The notes under the pieces were generated by a model. That model searched no databases. It saw nothing but the letters and a program-made list of their open reading frames with translations, and had not been told where the DNA came from. Source: Tetmemena sp. SeJ-2015 (taxonomy: Eukaryota; Ciliophora; Spirotrichea; Sporadotrichida; Oxytrichidae). Taken from it: 64,000 nucleotides of DNA. The first letter of the stretch is position 1; each line of letters begins with the position of its first letter. Positions 11,786 through 24,900 of this stretch are shown here, piece by piece. The DNA lies in NCBI GenBank assembly GCA_027382625.1, contig JAJKFJ010022700.1, positions 1 through 64,000 on the forward strand, in the 5' to 3' direction. The position numbers and the translations under genes are program-made.

Positions 11786-12392
11786 GGTTGAATATGATTA
11801 GTGTATCGGAGGGTTGTGAAAAGTTGATCTCTAAGGAGGGGAGGATAGTGGAGCGTGCATTATTTAAATAAATTTAATTTTTGAATTTAATCACTAATAG
11901 AATCTAAGATGAAAGAGAAGAACTTCATGGTGACGGTTTCAGAGAAGGCTGAAAGATTCGATGACATGTACAACTACCTCAAGATAACAAAAAGTAAAAG
12001 CTAAAGTCAGAGGCAGAACAAACAAATCTTTTGAGGATTTAAGAACTTGAACAGCGCAAACAACAAACCAATCCTTCAATTCAGAAGTCAATCCTCTATA
12101 AACAAGGAAGACAGAATAAGTCAAGATGAAGGCTGATGTCAAGAATACACTGATGGAGCAATATCTAAATTATTTAAGGAGCCTCAAGAACAAGCATCAA
12201 CTTCGTCAAGATGGCTGGTGACTACTACCGATACATCGCTGAGATACTGTAAATAAGGTGGCATGTTCCACCATTTAAAATAAACAGCTATATATTCAAT
12301 TGCGTAATATATTAAAAGTTAAACCTCCACTTTCTTCCCAACCATAGAGATCAACTTTTTATAACCCTCCGATATACTAATGATATTCAACC
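11786..12392 (+). mobile_element. TIR element carrying a 14-3-3-like gene, right-arm copy
   Basis: About 70-bp terminal inverted repeats (11,786-11,853 and 12,325-12,392) begin GGTTGAATAT and are roughly 80% identical by eye, including TATCGGAGGGTT-type and AGTTGATCTCT blocks. TA flanks both ends, as in Tc1/mariner-type insertions. The 607-bp unit contains no transposase, only the 14-3-3-like gene, so it would be a non-autonomous element. Confidence 0.65.
11909..12252 (+). pseudogene. 14-3-3-like protein (N-terminal third), frame-broken
   Basis: From ATG 11,909 the frame reads KNFMVTVSEKAERFDDMYNY, which matches the first helices of 14-3-3 proteins (phosphoserine-binding dimeric adaptors). 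About 200 bp further, in another frame, comes KMAGDYYRYIAEI, the family signature that normally lies near residue 120. The intervening region follows the family roughly (a NLL-like motif, then a lysine-rich helix) but needs shifts and contains TGA codons. Only about the first 130 of some 245 family residues are present. The left-arm copy is on the minus strand at 6,321-6,663. It may be a captured gene fragment or a real gene split by unrecognised IESs. Confidence 0.6.
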
Positions 12393-13329
12393 TATGATAA
12401 CTTTTTAAAGTAAAGTAAAGTAAAATTTTAGGAATATAATTAATAATCAATTTCAAAAAATCAGCACTTTCGTACTGTTTTTTTGATAACTTTAATTTTG
12501 CTAATATTTTTTAGATCCCTCTTTCTTGAGTTGAGTTGAGTAGCTTAAGAATAAAAAGATATAAGTTTTTATAATCTGGAGAAGTGCAAGAAACCTTAAA
12601 ATTAATTAAAAGAAATATCTCTATTGAAATAAAATTAAGTATTTTAATTAATCTTATTATATTATTTTATAATACTTACATAGGATAATAGTACGATTTT
12701 CTAACTAGCACTGTAATAAGTGCTGGTTTTAAAATTGATTATTAATTCCATTCCTAAAATTTTACTTTACTTTACTTTATTTTATTTTATAATACTCCTA
12801 GAAGTTTTCTTTTAAAATCAGTCATTACCTTTGACTTATCTAAATATGTTTTTTAAATTTGCAATAGATAAAGAATGAATTAATTGCTTAAAAAAAGCAT
12901 TAAGAATCAATATATCATTCCAAACTTACAGATATTTATGATCAATGAGACAAATAAAATATTATAATTGATCATTTTTTGTTACTGACAAAAAGATTTA
13001 AGTAATTTTGATTGTTCTTTTTCTAAGACTGATAATTTCGTGCAAATATTATTATTTAAGCCTTTCTAAATATTATCAAATGAACAAATTGAATAAAGAA
13101 AAGTAATTTTTTCCTTTAAAGGCTATTTCAAAAATAAAAATAACCCCCTCCTTAATATAAGAATAAGTTGTTTTTAAAATAGGAATTAAAAAACTGATTT
13201 CTCTAAACAGTACGATAATTAATTTTTTTAAATTAAATTTTCAATTATAATCCTAAAATTTTACTTTTAAAATTTTCTTTACTTTTTTTTATTTACTTTA
13301 AAGAAAAATTTTTGTAAATTAGTTTTTAT

Positions 13330-14725
13330 TAATACTTATAAACCCTGCCCAAATTTTTAAACCCCAAACGGGAATCTAAAGTCTTCTAGGAAAAGGGGAA
13401 ATTGAAGTTTTCTCATATTCTCTGAATTTTATACCTCTTCCTCTATTCAGAAACTGGGGTTAGGTTTCATAGGTTGCTTGATTATACTCTCTAATTTTTT
13501 AAAAAGGTTTGATACCTTGTCATCTTACAATGTCTTTTTCCCCAATTTTTTTTAAATTTTCATTTAAATTTTATTCCTCTGGTTTTATCGCATTCAAGTA
13601 GATTGAAAAACTATAGCCCAAATTCCCACTGACTGAACCTTTGACCAAGTCTGTTTAGGGAAGACCTGCATTCCTCCCCCCCATGCTTCCTCAATTTTTC
13701 CTTCTTACAACTCTGTTAAAGTTTGAATTCTCTATGGTCAAATTTATCATATGTTCTCGGGTTTGAATCTTGTGCACGAACCCCAAACTCATAAACTCCA
13801 TCACTCCTCTAACGAGGTCAGTGAGAAACAGAAGCTAGTACTTGTGCGCCTCGTGCTGGAAATTCTCTTATGTGATCCCCTTTAAAACTGGGATGAAATA
13901 TAGAAAAAAAAACCCCCGAAAAAAAAATTTTTCAAGTTTTTGCCCCTCCTTCTCTCAACACTGTCAGTTCGTCCGAATCAAGACCTCTCTCTTCTTCTTT
14001 AAAAGGGGATCGAAGGGGAAGATCTTGTAAGCATATTTTCTTGTTAATGGTGTCCTTTCGTTCGCATAAAAAGTGGGGTAATTTTAAACACACCCCCCAA
14101 AGTTAAAATTAAGATGGATTTTGCTTTGAGCTAGCTGAAACTTTACTACACCTACACTAAGGCTTCTGATTCATGAACTCAATTTCCTCTTCTTCTCCTT
14201 TTGTTTCCCTTTTTCTTTAGTTAAACCCTTGTCAGGTATCGTGCTTGCCTTTTAGCGGGCACCACTTTTAAATTTCTTTACCCTAAATTCGAACTCCCTG
14301 TTTCTCTCCATGTTTTCTTGGGAAAGCAGGGTGAGAATGTCTGCTCACAATTGACAAGGGTACGACCCTCCACTTTCTAATGCTTCAATGATTTTAGGGT
14401 TTTTCTGAGTGGGTTCCCTTTATGTGCCCTTGAGGTCTGAGGATATTCGAAAATGTCGTTGAATTACTCGCATTAAAAAATTTCTTCTCCTCATTATCTC
14501 TGGACACAACAAAAGGGGCATAGGTGGGTAGTTTAAACGCCCCCCGACTTCTCAACTCTTGGCTTGACAAAATTTAAAACACAGAATCTCTTGCTCGAGC
14601 TCAAGTTAGAGAGCTCTCCCTTGCACTTATGCACACAGCATCTTGTTTGGTTTCTGTTCCGAACATTAGTTTAGCTTTGTTTGTAAGGTTTTACTTGTTT
14701 TTTAGCTAGGGTTTTTGCCCTCTTT
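13330..14725 (-). pseudogene. TBE-like zinc-finger/protein-kinase gene, right-arm copy
   Basis: Mirror of the left-arm copy. The C-terminus is near 13,340 and the N-terminal end near 14,700. The sequence is strongly corrupted by inflated homopolymers (for example A/C/A runs at 13,899-13,945). The catalytic-loop region present in the left arm is condensed here. I regard this as the same gene read at low accuracy or in advanced decay; no frame stays open for long. Confidence 0.6.
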
Positions 14726-15026
14726 AAAATTCAAATTTTAAATTATAAGAGCCCGCCACTTATTTTTAAGGGTGTTTTCCTTGGGGCAGAGCATCACGAG
14801 AAAATAAGGGAAAAGAAGTCAGTTTTTGATGTTCTAAATTTTTTTATTGTAATGGGGTGTCTTAGATACTTTCTAAAAAGTTAAATGAACACCTTATATC
14901 ATATCATTCAAAATTTTCAATTGCCCCCTTTTAATTTCCTGAAATTTCTGAGTATGATAAATGTTTTGTTTTTTGGGCTCTATATTATTTAAAAAAAAAA
15001 GTGCAACAATATTTCTAGATAATTCT

Positions 15027-16270
15027 TCAGTGTTGATTCTGCTAGTAAATAGCTATCTTTAACTCCAATAAAAAAATTAAATCCGCAATCATATTATTAA
15101 GGCTGGGTAAATTTTCCTCAATTTACCTCATTCTTTATCTTGCTTCATTTACACTTGCTCTGTTAGACATTGAGTAATAAATAACATCCCCTACTGATGC
15201 TAATGCAGATATTACACCCAAAACTTGGCCAGCTATAGTCAAGGTCGATGCTAAACGACCCGCTTAAGTACTAATATTTACTCCGATTTTAATAAAAGTA
15301 AACATTAATTTATTTTCATACTAATGACTTGTTTGAATTTAAACTTTTTCCTAATTAAAATTTATTAATTATAGGATTTGGCTGAGAATAAAATTAGTAG
15401 TCAATTTATAAAAATATACGAGAATGACCAATTATGAAATTTAAAACCGACATAATATCTATATTTAAATTTATACTTATTTTTTTGAGATTTCAGCTAT
15501 TTCGCTAATGGCTAGAGAAGCTCTTACTCCATTACTCACAGTTTATATAACTGATAATCCGCCATTAATACCCAGAAATATGTGATCTAGCAACTCTTAA
15601 CCTTCTATTTGTGAAGTTGAAATCTTTTCTAGGATATTTTGGTACCTTGAGTTAGAAGGGGGAATATCTGGTGCTGGATTTTAAACATTCGATCCGTCTA
15701 AACCTTCAATGTCTTAAGGCTGATTCGCAATAGCTTGAATTCTTATAAATATACACTTAAGTTATGACGATATTGCATTTATAAGGTTTGAAAAATTGAT
15801 GTCTGGATCTTCTTAGTTCAAAGCTCTTCCTAACTCAGAGGCCTGACGTTTGATGTCTTTGAAAATAGAATATACTTAATTTCTTAAATAGCCTCTATAT
15901 CGGCTGCAAGTGCACTCTCCTTCAAAATTCTATTCCTCAGGTACATGTCTTTAATAGCTTATTAAATTATTAAGAATGCTCCTGCTATTGAATCACCTGC
16001 GAGAGTGGCGGCTCCTCCGGCTCCTGCTCCAGCCAAGAGCCCCAGCCCGATAGGAGCCAAGGGAGTAAATACTAAAACAGAGCCTGTAATAGCAGCTGCC
16101 GCTACTGTCCCTTTACCGATTGCGACTCCTATCTTTTACCCGAACATTAATTAAATAGTAATCAAGAATTAGAACATATCCTTGATGAAGTCATTGAAAT
16201 GAGGCAGTAACTCTTCTTAAATTGCATAAAATTTTTCCAGGGTTTTAACCAAGAGATTGAAATCTGCCAT
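15027..16270 (-). CDS. apolipoprotein L-like protein, right-arm copy
   Basis: Mirror of the gene at 2,173-3,422, with ATG at 16,270 and TGA at 15,029-15,027. The glycine-rich hydrophobic segment is better preserved here and reads without a break from GVAIGKGTVAAAAITGS onward. The C-terminal block with GVISALASVGDVIYYS is identical in sense to the left copy. TAA and TAG occur in frame several times and must be Gln. A frame-breaking AT-rich segment interrupts the centre, as in the left arm. The start lies 17 bp after the TGA of the upstream ORF on the same strand, so the two may belong together. Confidence 0.5.
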
Positions 16271-16286
16271 TTGTGAATCATAAATC

Positions 16287-16559
16287 TCAATAGAGAGTCT
16301 AGATCTGTGGCCCGCAGTTCCAAATCCCTTAATCACTAGTCGCTTCTCCCAGTCTCTATACTTTATCTTTGCTTAGTCTCAGTTTAAAAATATATATATA
16401 GTCACAAGCAAATAAAGAGACTCTTCTAAATCCAAGCATTTTATTATCGTTGGACATTTTTTCATAGAGAGATTTACTAGCTTCATCATTTCCAATTCCA
16501 AAAGCAAAGTGATTCTTGAATACTTCATGCCACGGAACAAATATTAAAATGAGTCGCAA
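16287..16559 (-). CDS. unidentified ORF upstream of the APOL-like gene
   Basis: A frame of about 90 codons ending at TGA 16,289-16,287. It includes FVPWHEVFKNHFAFGIGNDE near its start and ends with a Trp/Cys/Gly-containing tail. TAG and TAA are read as Gln in the last third. No ATG opens the frame; a TGA lies just upstream, so the true start is probably in another exon or segment. The left arm holds the same sequence on the + strand at about 1,905-2,150 with single-base losses. I do not recognise the family. Confidence 0.35.
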
Positions 16560-18210
16560 TCATTTAAATTTTAATTATAACTGAGAATTTCTATAAATTT
16601 TAAATAAATTAAAAATTTAAAAATATTTAATTTAATTGAGTTTTAATATTGAAAATTACCATTCAATAAGCAAAATTTTAATCAAGACTACTTTATTTAA
16701 TAGCTAGACTTGCATTCTATAATAATATAATGAAATAATGGGGGATACCTCTCACCAATTTAAATTTCAAAACTTTTTTTTAAAATTTATTTTTGGTTCC
16801 CTTAGTAGAAAGACATAAATAAAAATTCTTAACTGGAGGCTCTTTATCCCTAAGCTGGGAAAAACAAACTCAAAACTTAAAAATTTTTTAAGAGCATGAG
16901 CAAAAAATTTACATTAAAAAGGAAATTCTTCATCTCTTTTTTTGCCCTTTTTTTCGAACTCTATATCACTATGCGGTTTAAATTAATTCTAATCTCAATG
17001 ATGAAATAACTTTTAAGAGAAATAAAAAAGGCTAAAATTCTAACTTCACTTAAATCATAAACTATACTTCTCAATAAAATAGCAAGACTTTAAATTTATT
17101 TGTCCTCTATTGAAATTTAAATATTCAGCTAGCTTTGCCTGTTTCTATTTTTATTTTAAGAATTTTAAATGAGAGTTCCCGATCCTATTATCTCAAAATT
17201 TTTTTTTTCTCTTTTTGAAAATAACATTCTTCGACTGAAATAAAATTTGAATACTTCCTTATCAAAAGTTTAGGAAAGTTTAAACTAGAGTTCCCGCATC
17301 CCATTTTAAATTTCTTTTATTTTAAGATGAAGCAGCCCCTTTGATGAATATAAATTAAGACACAATTAAATTTATAAACACCAGGTAACTTTGTTGGAGA
17401 AATTTTAAAATATTTTTTTTTAATAAATCAGAAACCTCTAAAAGGATAATTAAGGCAAAAACATTTTACCACCATATAAATCATCTTACTTAAAAAAAAA
17501 ATTAAATAAAGGGTTTACTAAAAATGACCGAATTTCATGTTATAATATAGGATTTTTTTGGGCAAAAAGAATTATTATACTTAAATTTCTCTATTTTACC
17601 AAAAAAGTAAAGAATGGGTTTCCCAATTGTTCCTTTAATTAATCCCATTTTAAAATTTTTAAAATTTTTTACTAAAAAATTTTTTTTTCCCCCCTTAATT
17701 TTTTTTCCCCTTTTTTTTTTTAAAAAAAAAAAATTTTGGTTTAAGATATGTAATTAAACTTTAAATATTCAAAATCTATATTTAAAGATAACAGATAATG
17801 CACATTTAGCTTTAGAAATTCCAATAAATTAAATTCAGAATATAACTTACATTAAAAAGAGTTTTTTCCTTATCTTTAAAAATTAATTGTGTGAGGTTTC
17901 AAAACAAATTTTCATTAAAATATAGAAATAATGAAGTAATTTGTTAAAGAATCCTATGTTTCAAGCAATTTGGTATGCTATCTGAAATAACTTCATATTG
18001 CTGACTAAAATTCATAATTTATAACATTTTCTGTAAGAAGATTTTGACAAATTTTTTATATTCTCTTAATCATTAAGTTACTTCTTTGACGTTCGGTCTT
18101 TTCGTAAATAGAGGAAAACAAAAATTTCTAGCATATAACAGTTGAAACCATTAATATATATATATACTTATAGTGTCTTATATACATATTTGTTTTATCT
18201 GTTTAATAGA
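16560..18210. other. outer right arm, low-quality AT-rich DNA
   Basis: Mirror of 45-1,900. The part near 17,640-17,740 consists of exaggerated A, T and C runs that are absent in the left arm, which points to sequencing error. No gene seen. Confidence 0.4.
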
Positions 18211-18339
18211 CCTAACACTCAGTTATCTGAGATAGAGGAAGCACTTAAAGGTATAAAATTCAGAGAATATGAGACAGACGTCAAGGTCACCTTCCTAGAA
18301 GACTTTAGATTGCCTGTTTAGGGTTAAAATTTAGCATGA
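18211..18339 (+). pseudogene. C-terminal end of a zinc-finger/kinase gene
   Basis: An open frame with TAG and TAA as Gln ends at TGA 18,337-18,339. It contains EYETDVKVTFLEDFRLPVQG. It matches the end of the left-arm kinase gene (about 5,110-5,235) and, on the minus strand, positions 1-45. It therefore marks the outer border of the palindrome: the 5' part of this copy is missing, replaced by the palindrome arm. The downstream flank at 18,371-18,379 is the empty target site of the SINE-like insertion at 5,275. Confidence 0.65.
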
Positions 18340-18959
18340 TTATAAGTATTAATAAAGAAATTAATTATACACAACTTATTTTCACTTTCTTATCATATTA
18401 TGGGTTTTGGGTTTTATATCCACTCATACATCCAATAATAATTAAGTTTGGAGTAGCTTGCTAAGATCTTTTTTTATTTACAAATTTCATACTCCCGTTA
18501 ATATTTAAAAAAAATTGAAGAGTAAGAGTAATTTTAAATATAGTTCTCTCTTACTTCTTCAAATGAATTCATTTTTAAAACGTGTGAAATTTTATTTTGC
18601 ATTTTATCGTAGTTGAATTAAATATAAATAAACTTGCAATATTTTATATAATAACTTATTACTACATATCTAGCTTTGATATAAAAACTATGCTCTCTCG
18701 CGTTTAACTCAAATTTAAGGACAAACATATCAGGGACTAGTTTTTTTAATAAAGTTAAATATATATATATTTTCATTATGATTTAAGTTTGTGGAATCCA
18801 AGAGAAGAAATATACTGATCCTTAGCTCCGCAATACTATTCATAAAGAAATTTGATTCATTTTTTTAGATTTACTATTTAATAGTATAATAATTGCAAAA
18901 CTACTGATAGATATTAGCGATATAATTACCACGATTCATAAATAAAGGGGTTTTAACGA

Positions 18960-21900
18960 TTTGGCGGCCTTACTTATAACAATAGTTTCCTGGCTATGGC
19001 ATTTAATATTCATCACATTCAAATTATTTGAAAACAAATATATTTGAATAAGCGCTTAAACTATACATAATTTACTGATTGGAATAATTCCAAAGAAAAA
19101 ATGTTTTAAATTGAGATATTCTCTAATTTAAAAAAAAATAATTATGATAAAATTTATTGCCTTTTATTTTTTTGGTTTTTAATAATTATCTTGCTGAACT
19201 GCAAATTCAAAGGCTGCCTTTTATATAATTCTTATTAATTTATGAAAATTAAGAAGCCTAACTTACTTTCATGCAGCACTTGTATTGATAGGATTTCAAT
19301 TTACTATAATGTTGGTAATGAAGAGTGAAATCAATAAATATAATTCCTAATTTATTATTTCTCAGATTGTGGTTTCTTTAATTTAAATAAAATATAATCT
19401 AATATGAATTCCTAATTTAATGGAGATATATTTTAATGAATAACCGCAGTGAGCACGATTAATTTTTTGATGTTCTTTCATAGAAGAAATTTAAAAGGAA
19501 AGTAAAGCAATTTAAACTAAAATATGAAGATTTTTTTATTTTGACTGTTTCAAAATCTAAGCAACGACTTTAATATGAAGCTTAACCCAATTAAATATAT
19601 CCTATTCTGTCAATGAACTAGATGTTCTCATTCTAGAGTTTTGATGAACTCAAATCTAGTTTTTAAATATTTTATTTATTCTCTTGTCTGAAGCAATAAA
19701 ATATCTTATAGCAAGATAAAGAGTTGCTCTAATAATATAATAAATACAAGTCTTATATACGATAGGCTAATAATTTTAAATTATTTTTTATGGTAAACTA
19801 TTGTCGACTAATAGAATTTTTAATAATTAAACTAATATCTTCTTTCTATTAAATCATTAAGAATAGTTCTTTACATTTTCTGCAATTTTGCTGAATGTTT
19901 CTTGGATCATTACTAACTCAGCAATTTTCATCACATAATTTACACAAAAATAAACAATAATCTAAATAGGTGTATTAAATTAACAAATTAGATAGAATTA
20001 TTTGATTAAACATATTCATATTAAAATAATTTGATATTGATTGTGTACAGATTTAATGTAAATTTGAGGCTTATAAATTTACAGGAATCATATATACTTT
20101 ATAAAAATAAAAAATTTAAATATTTTATCATTCAGACTTCTAAGAATTAAAAGGAATGAAAATATAAATCTCTCTTTAAATAAAAACTGAATTCATAGCT
20201 AAATTTAAGTCAAAATAAGATTTATTACTTTTTTCTTAAAAAATATAGGTGATTAGGAAATATCCGGACCTCAAAATTATTAGTTTATTTTTTTTATTTT
20301 CATCAATATAATATGCTGTGAGACCTTTTATTTTTTTGGATTGTAAAGGAGTGACATTCAAAATCCATAAATATGATTATAATATATGAATAAGTAGGGT
20401 ATGACATAAATATTAAGAAAGTTACGAATTTAAAGTAAAGTAAAGTAAAATTTTTGGAATATAATTAATAATCAATTTCAAAACAATCAGCACTTTCGTA
20501 CTGTTTAGAGAAATCAGTTATTATCCCTATGTAAAGTTACGAATTTAATTAAAATCAATTATCGGTTATATAATGAATCATAGGCTTATTTTTATTGGCT
20601 GTCAAAATAGCAAAAATAGCACGATTTATTTGAAAATTTTTAAATGGCCATCCGAAAATTAAAATTTGAAATACCATTTCTCTCCATAATTAAATTTTAG
20701 TTTTATTAAATAGTTTATAAGAATCTTTAGTTTGTAATGAAGTTGATATCGACTTCTCTATCATATTAAGAGAATTTTATACTTTATGTCCTTCATCTAT
20801 CTGAGAATGAGGTTTCATATGTTTCATATTACTAAAATTTTAGAAGTTTTTCAAAGGATCTCATACCTTTTCAATCTACACGATAGATATTTGCTACAGT
20901 CTACGGAGAGATCTTGAGATAAGGAAACTATCTATGGAAGATCTTCGCGCGCTACTCCAGACTGAAGTGCGCTTAGTGGCGAAGAGTTTGAGGATCAATC
21001 AAATAATTGATGTGCACATCTTGAAACTTAGAAGTGCGATGAGGAACAGCTGCAACTCCTAACTTTCTCATCTGCAAAGCAACTTTCAAATGCGAGAGTA
21101 TAGTGCGCCGCTGGCACTCTCAACATTTTTGCGATGGAGTTGATGTTGAGAACTGGCTATTACTACTGATAAGGGTGACTACATCTATACCTTAGAGTCA
21201 AAATGAAACTGAGATAGGATGGATCATGTAGTTATTTTTGAGTAATTTCTTATAATTTTGTGGGATTTAATTCGGATTTTCACTTTGACTTTCATAACAT
21301 CTTGTTTAGAAAATATATTTCTATTAAATTTATTTTCTTTTCTAATAACTAATTACCTATGAAAATTATGAATTTGTTTTGCAATGGCTATTTGTTTTCT
21401 AATGGAGCGCAGCGCTAAATATGAATTCTTAACTTTCAAAAAGAATGAGCTCTTGAGTAAGCGATCTCAAAAATGTTATCTTGAATTAATAATTGATTAT
21501 GTTATAAATAATATTGAATATTCCAAAGCCAATGATGCTTTTAAATGTATTTTTATTCTTTTGGACTCTGAATTTACACAAGTTAAGCTGGCTAATAAAG
21601 AAATGATTTAAATATTGAAAGCGGAAGATGCTCAAGAAAATGTAAATTTAAATACAAATAAATACCAAAGTTTAAGAAGCATTTTAGTCGAATAATATTT
21701 ATTTGATAAAGGTATAAAAATAAACGGCCAAAAATATTTAAGATTTTGGCAAGATAATAATGCATAGCACTATGCTCCATCAACTCATTATGATTAAATG
21801 AATTCTACGGTTTTCTTGTGTATATTAATAGTAAGAAGTATCACTCTATAATTTAAAACCTAAAAATAGTGTCTACTAAACTTAAAAATGCCTTACCTTC

Positions 21901-24900
21901 TGTAATTTTTAACTAATAGGTAAAAATTAAAAAATTGAGTAGGACACTCAAAATTAAGTTTAATCATTTTGATTTTTAATAGAGTTTGATTACCGAGTTT
22001 AAAATGAAATTTAGGAATATTTTGTAACACAAGAGAGATCTAGGAATCTTAATTAATTTGTTTTCAGGTTTAGTGGCATCCGTAAATTTAATTAGTTGAG
22101 TAAAAAAAGCTAATATTAACTCTCTGTGATTGGCATGTGATAAATTAATAATTTTTTATTTAAATTTGAAAATGAGTCTATGGAAGTTTTGAGAAAAAGA
22201 ATAACCCAGCACATATTCGGCAGACATAACTATATCGAAGGGATAGGTAGCATTATAAATTTATAGTAACAATTATATAAGTAGCAATATTTATTTTTTT
22301 AAATACTTCAGTTAAAAAAGATTTGAAGTCTCTTCTTATGAATAAAAGTAGAATATTGACTTATAAAACAATAAATTACTTTAAATAAACTTAAGCAAAG
22401 AAGACCAGTAGAAAAGTTAATAAAATTTAGAAGTAAGAACGGAACTTTTTACATTCGATGAGGAGCGATATAGTCTCAAAGACATTCTTCAAAAGTTTAA
22501 ATAATATTATAAATAAAATTAAAATGCTCTACTTGCAAATGAATTTAAATAAAAAGTTTTTTTTTTAAAAAATAATTCCACTGAGTCTTGCATAAATTAT
22601 TAGCATTAAATTTTAATATAATCATAAGTATTACACATCAAAATTTAATAAAAAAGAGTCATCATACATTTCTTAATCAAATGTTTTCTATATATTCTTT
22701 CAACATATTAAATATTAAAATTTATAATTCTTAATGAAAATGAGACAATAATTAACAGCCTATATGGAACCTTACTTCGCATTTTAAATATTTTTTTTAA
22801 GGGAAGCATTACTTGCTAAATTAGAGTAAAAAAAGATTGATTACAATGTAAACATTTCCATTTAGTAATTATTTAATTTTATGAATTAGGGTTTAATAGC
22901 TTGGAACGAGAGAACAAAGGATATGCAGTGGTCAACAGGCCCAATGAAATCCTTAAATAGAGACATTTAAAAGAAAAAAATTAGAAAGAGGACAAATCCT
23001 CAAAATATAATGCTCTTCTGAGCTTTGTGTAAGGTAAATATTTGTCGTTAAGAAGTTGCTCTGAATTTGAATTTCAAAACAGACTAAATTTGAACATTAA
23101 AATTCCTTACTATATTAGGGGAAAAAAAAGATAGAAGATTGAATGATGATTCAAAAATATTTTTAAGAGTGCTCTTGACGAAAAAGCACCACAGGATTAC
23201 AATTGAGAAATTGGCAATTTTTTAGTTTCAAAGAAAGGCCTTGAAAATTTACTATTTAAAAAGCAGATGTCTTTACAAATCAAGTCTTCCTTTATCATCT
23301 CAGATGACTTATTTAAAAAAAGAATATACTTGCGGAATTTTAATAGACTCTGAAACAAGGACTAGATTTTTTAGTAAAGCTGGAAATTTATTTCAAAGGG
23401 GATAGGTAAAACGACTAAAAAACTATTACAATAAGAATATCGAATCCTGAAACTTATCTATAAATACAAACAGGTTTATGAGAAAGGTTTTCCAACAAAT
23501 TTAATCCTTACGCTCTATTTACCATTTTAATCTTAGTTCAACCCCCAAATTATAAATTTGGCAGTCTTTTTTTTCCTTCTATATTTTAATCATTTTAATT
23601 TAAGCAAATAAGTGTATAATTAATTATAAAGGGAAACAAGGAGATGTGTTATGAAATCCAGTTATGCTAAGGAGATTGCTAAGTTCATAAAGAACCAAAC
23701 AAAAATTAAAGTGAAAAGCCAGTAAATGCCATTCCTTCTCACAACAAAAGAGTATCAAAACTAAACTGCATTGATATATTTGATTAAGAAAATCAAAACT
23801 TTCCAAGAAAAATGCAAATAAAACGAATAAATAAGGAATCCCTCAGAGAAAAAGATGCGTTTTATAGGGGTATCTTTCAGTATTCCTATTATTAAATGAG
23901 ATATGAAGAAGTATTTTGCATATACTCAATACTTTTCCTTTAAGGACTCTTTCTAATATTCTTTCGTTTGCTTGGGGAGTAAAAAAACATTAGGACCCCA
24001 AAATTGAAGAATAGAATAAGATATGCCTCTCAATAAAAGGTTAGATCGCTTCAACAACGAAAGGAGGTTACCTTCTAGACAAGTAGGAAAAATTTAGATG
24101 CAAGTGGTTGCCCACTGAGTCTTAAATATCCCTACAAACTATATTAACTAAAGAAGCTTACATAGGATAATAACTGATTCTTTAATTCAGTACGAAAGTG
24201 CTGTTTTAAGAAATTGATTATTAATTATATTCCTAAAATTTTACTTTACTTTACTTTTCCTTCTAGACAAATTAGGCAGTGATAAGTATTTCCAAGTCTG
24301 GCTTAAATTACAATTTTACTATTCATCTCTTTCAATATTCCCTTAACCATTTCTATTATTTTCTTACAGAATAACCTTTACTCCACTTGATGGGAAAATA
24401 CTGTTCAAAATAGTAGGAATGGATTAAATTAGCTACATTTTTCTTCTTAATGATACATTTGCCACTTTTGATTATATGGTCTCATGCACAATTAGTGGGA
24501 GGATTCTGAGTTTCCCTTTTTCCAAATAAGTTCTTAAATTATTCAAACTTACCCTGCCTTTTTTTGAATATTTTTACGATTTAATTACAGCCTTTAGGGT
24601 TATAAATTAAATATTTATATTATTTTTCCTAATAAAAATGACTGCTAAAAAATTTTCATAAAAGTTTTAATCTAACTTACTTATAAAATTAATTCATATT
24701 TTAACCAGAAGATAACGACATCTCAGCATTTTTAATAATTATAATAGGATAGCTAAAAATTTATAAAAAAAGAAAGATAGGACAATATTTAATTAAATAT
24801 GTTTTGTAAAATATGTGCCGAAAATCTATCTCAGAATTATAATCCTATATTTTTTAATAAAATTATAAATTTACATATGCTTGTTTTTTAAAAAATAATT

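Larger units (their letters stand above)
1..18258. repeat. 18-kb imperfect palindrome (large inverted duplication)
   Basis: The left arm (about 1-9,289) is the reverse complement of the right arm (about 9,326-18,258). The join is clear: the 16-mer at 9,274-9,289 is repeated in reverse complement at 9,326-9,341, with a 36-bp unpaired spacer between. Identical ORFs sit in mirror positions, for example 8,554-8,793 and 9,784-10,023. The right arm is about 350 bp shorter and carries many indels and inflated homopolymers between about 13,100 and 17,750. One segment differs between the arms (8,926-9,074 versus 9,541-9,655). Both outer ends stop inside the C-terminal coding part of a zinc-finger/kinase gene. 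It may be a real germline inverted duplication or partly an assembly artefact; the unequal segment argues for the former. Confidence 0.9.
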
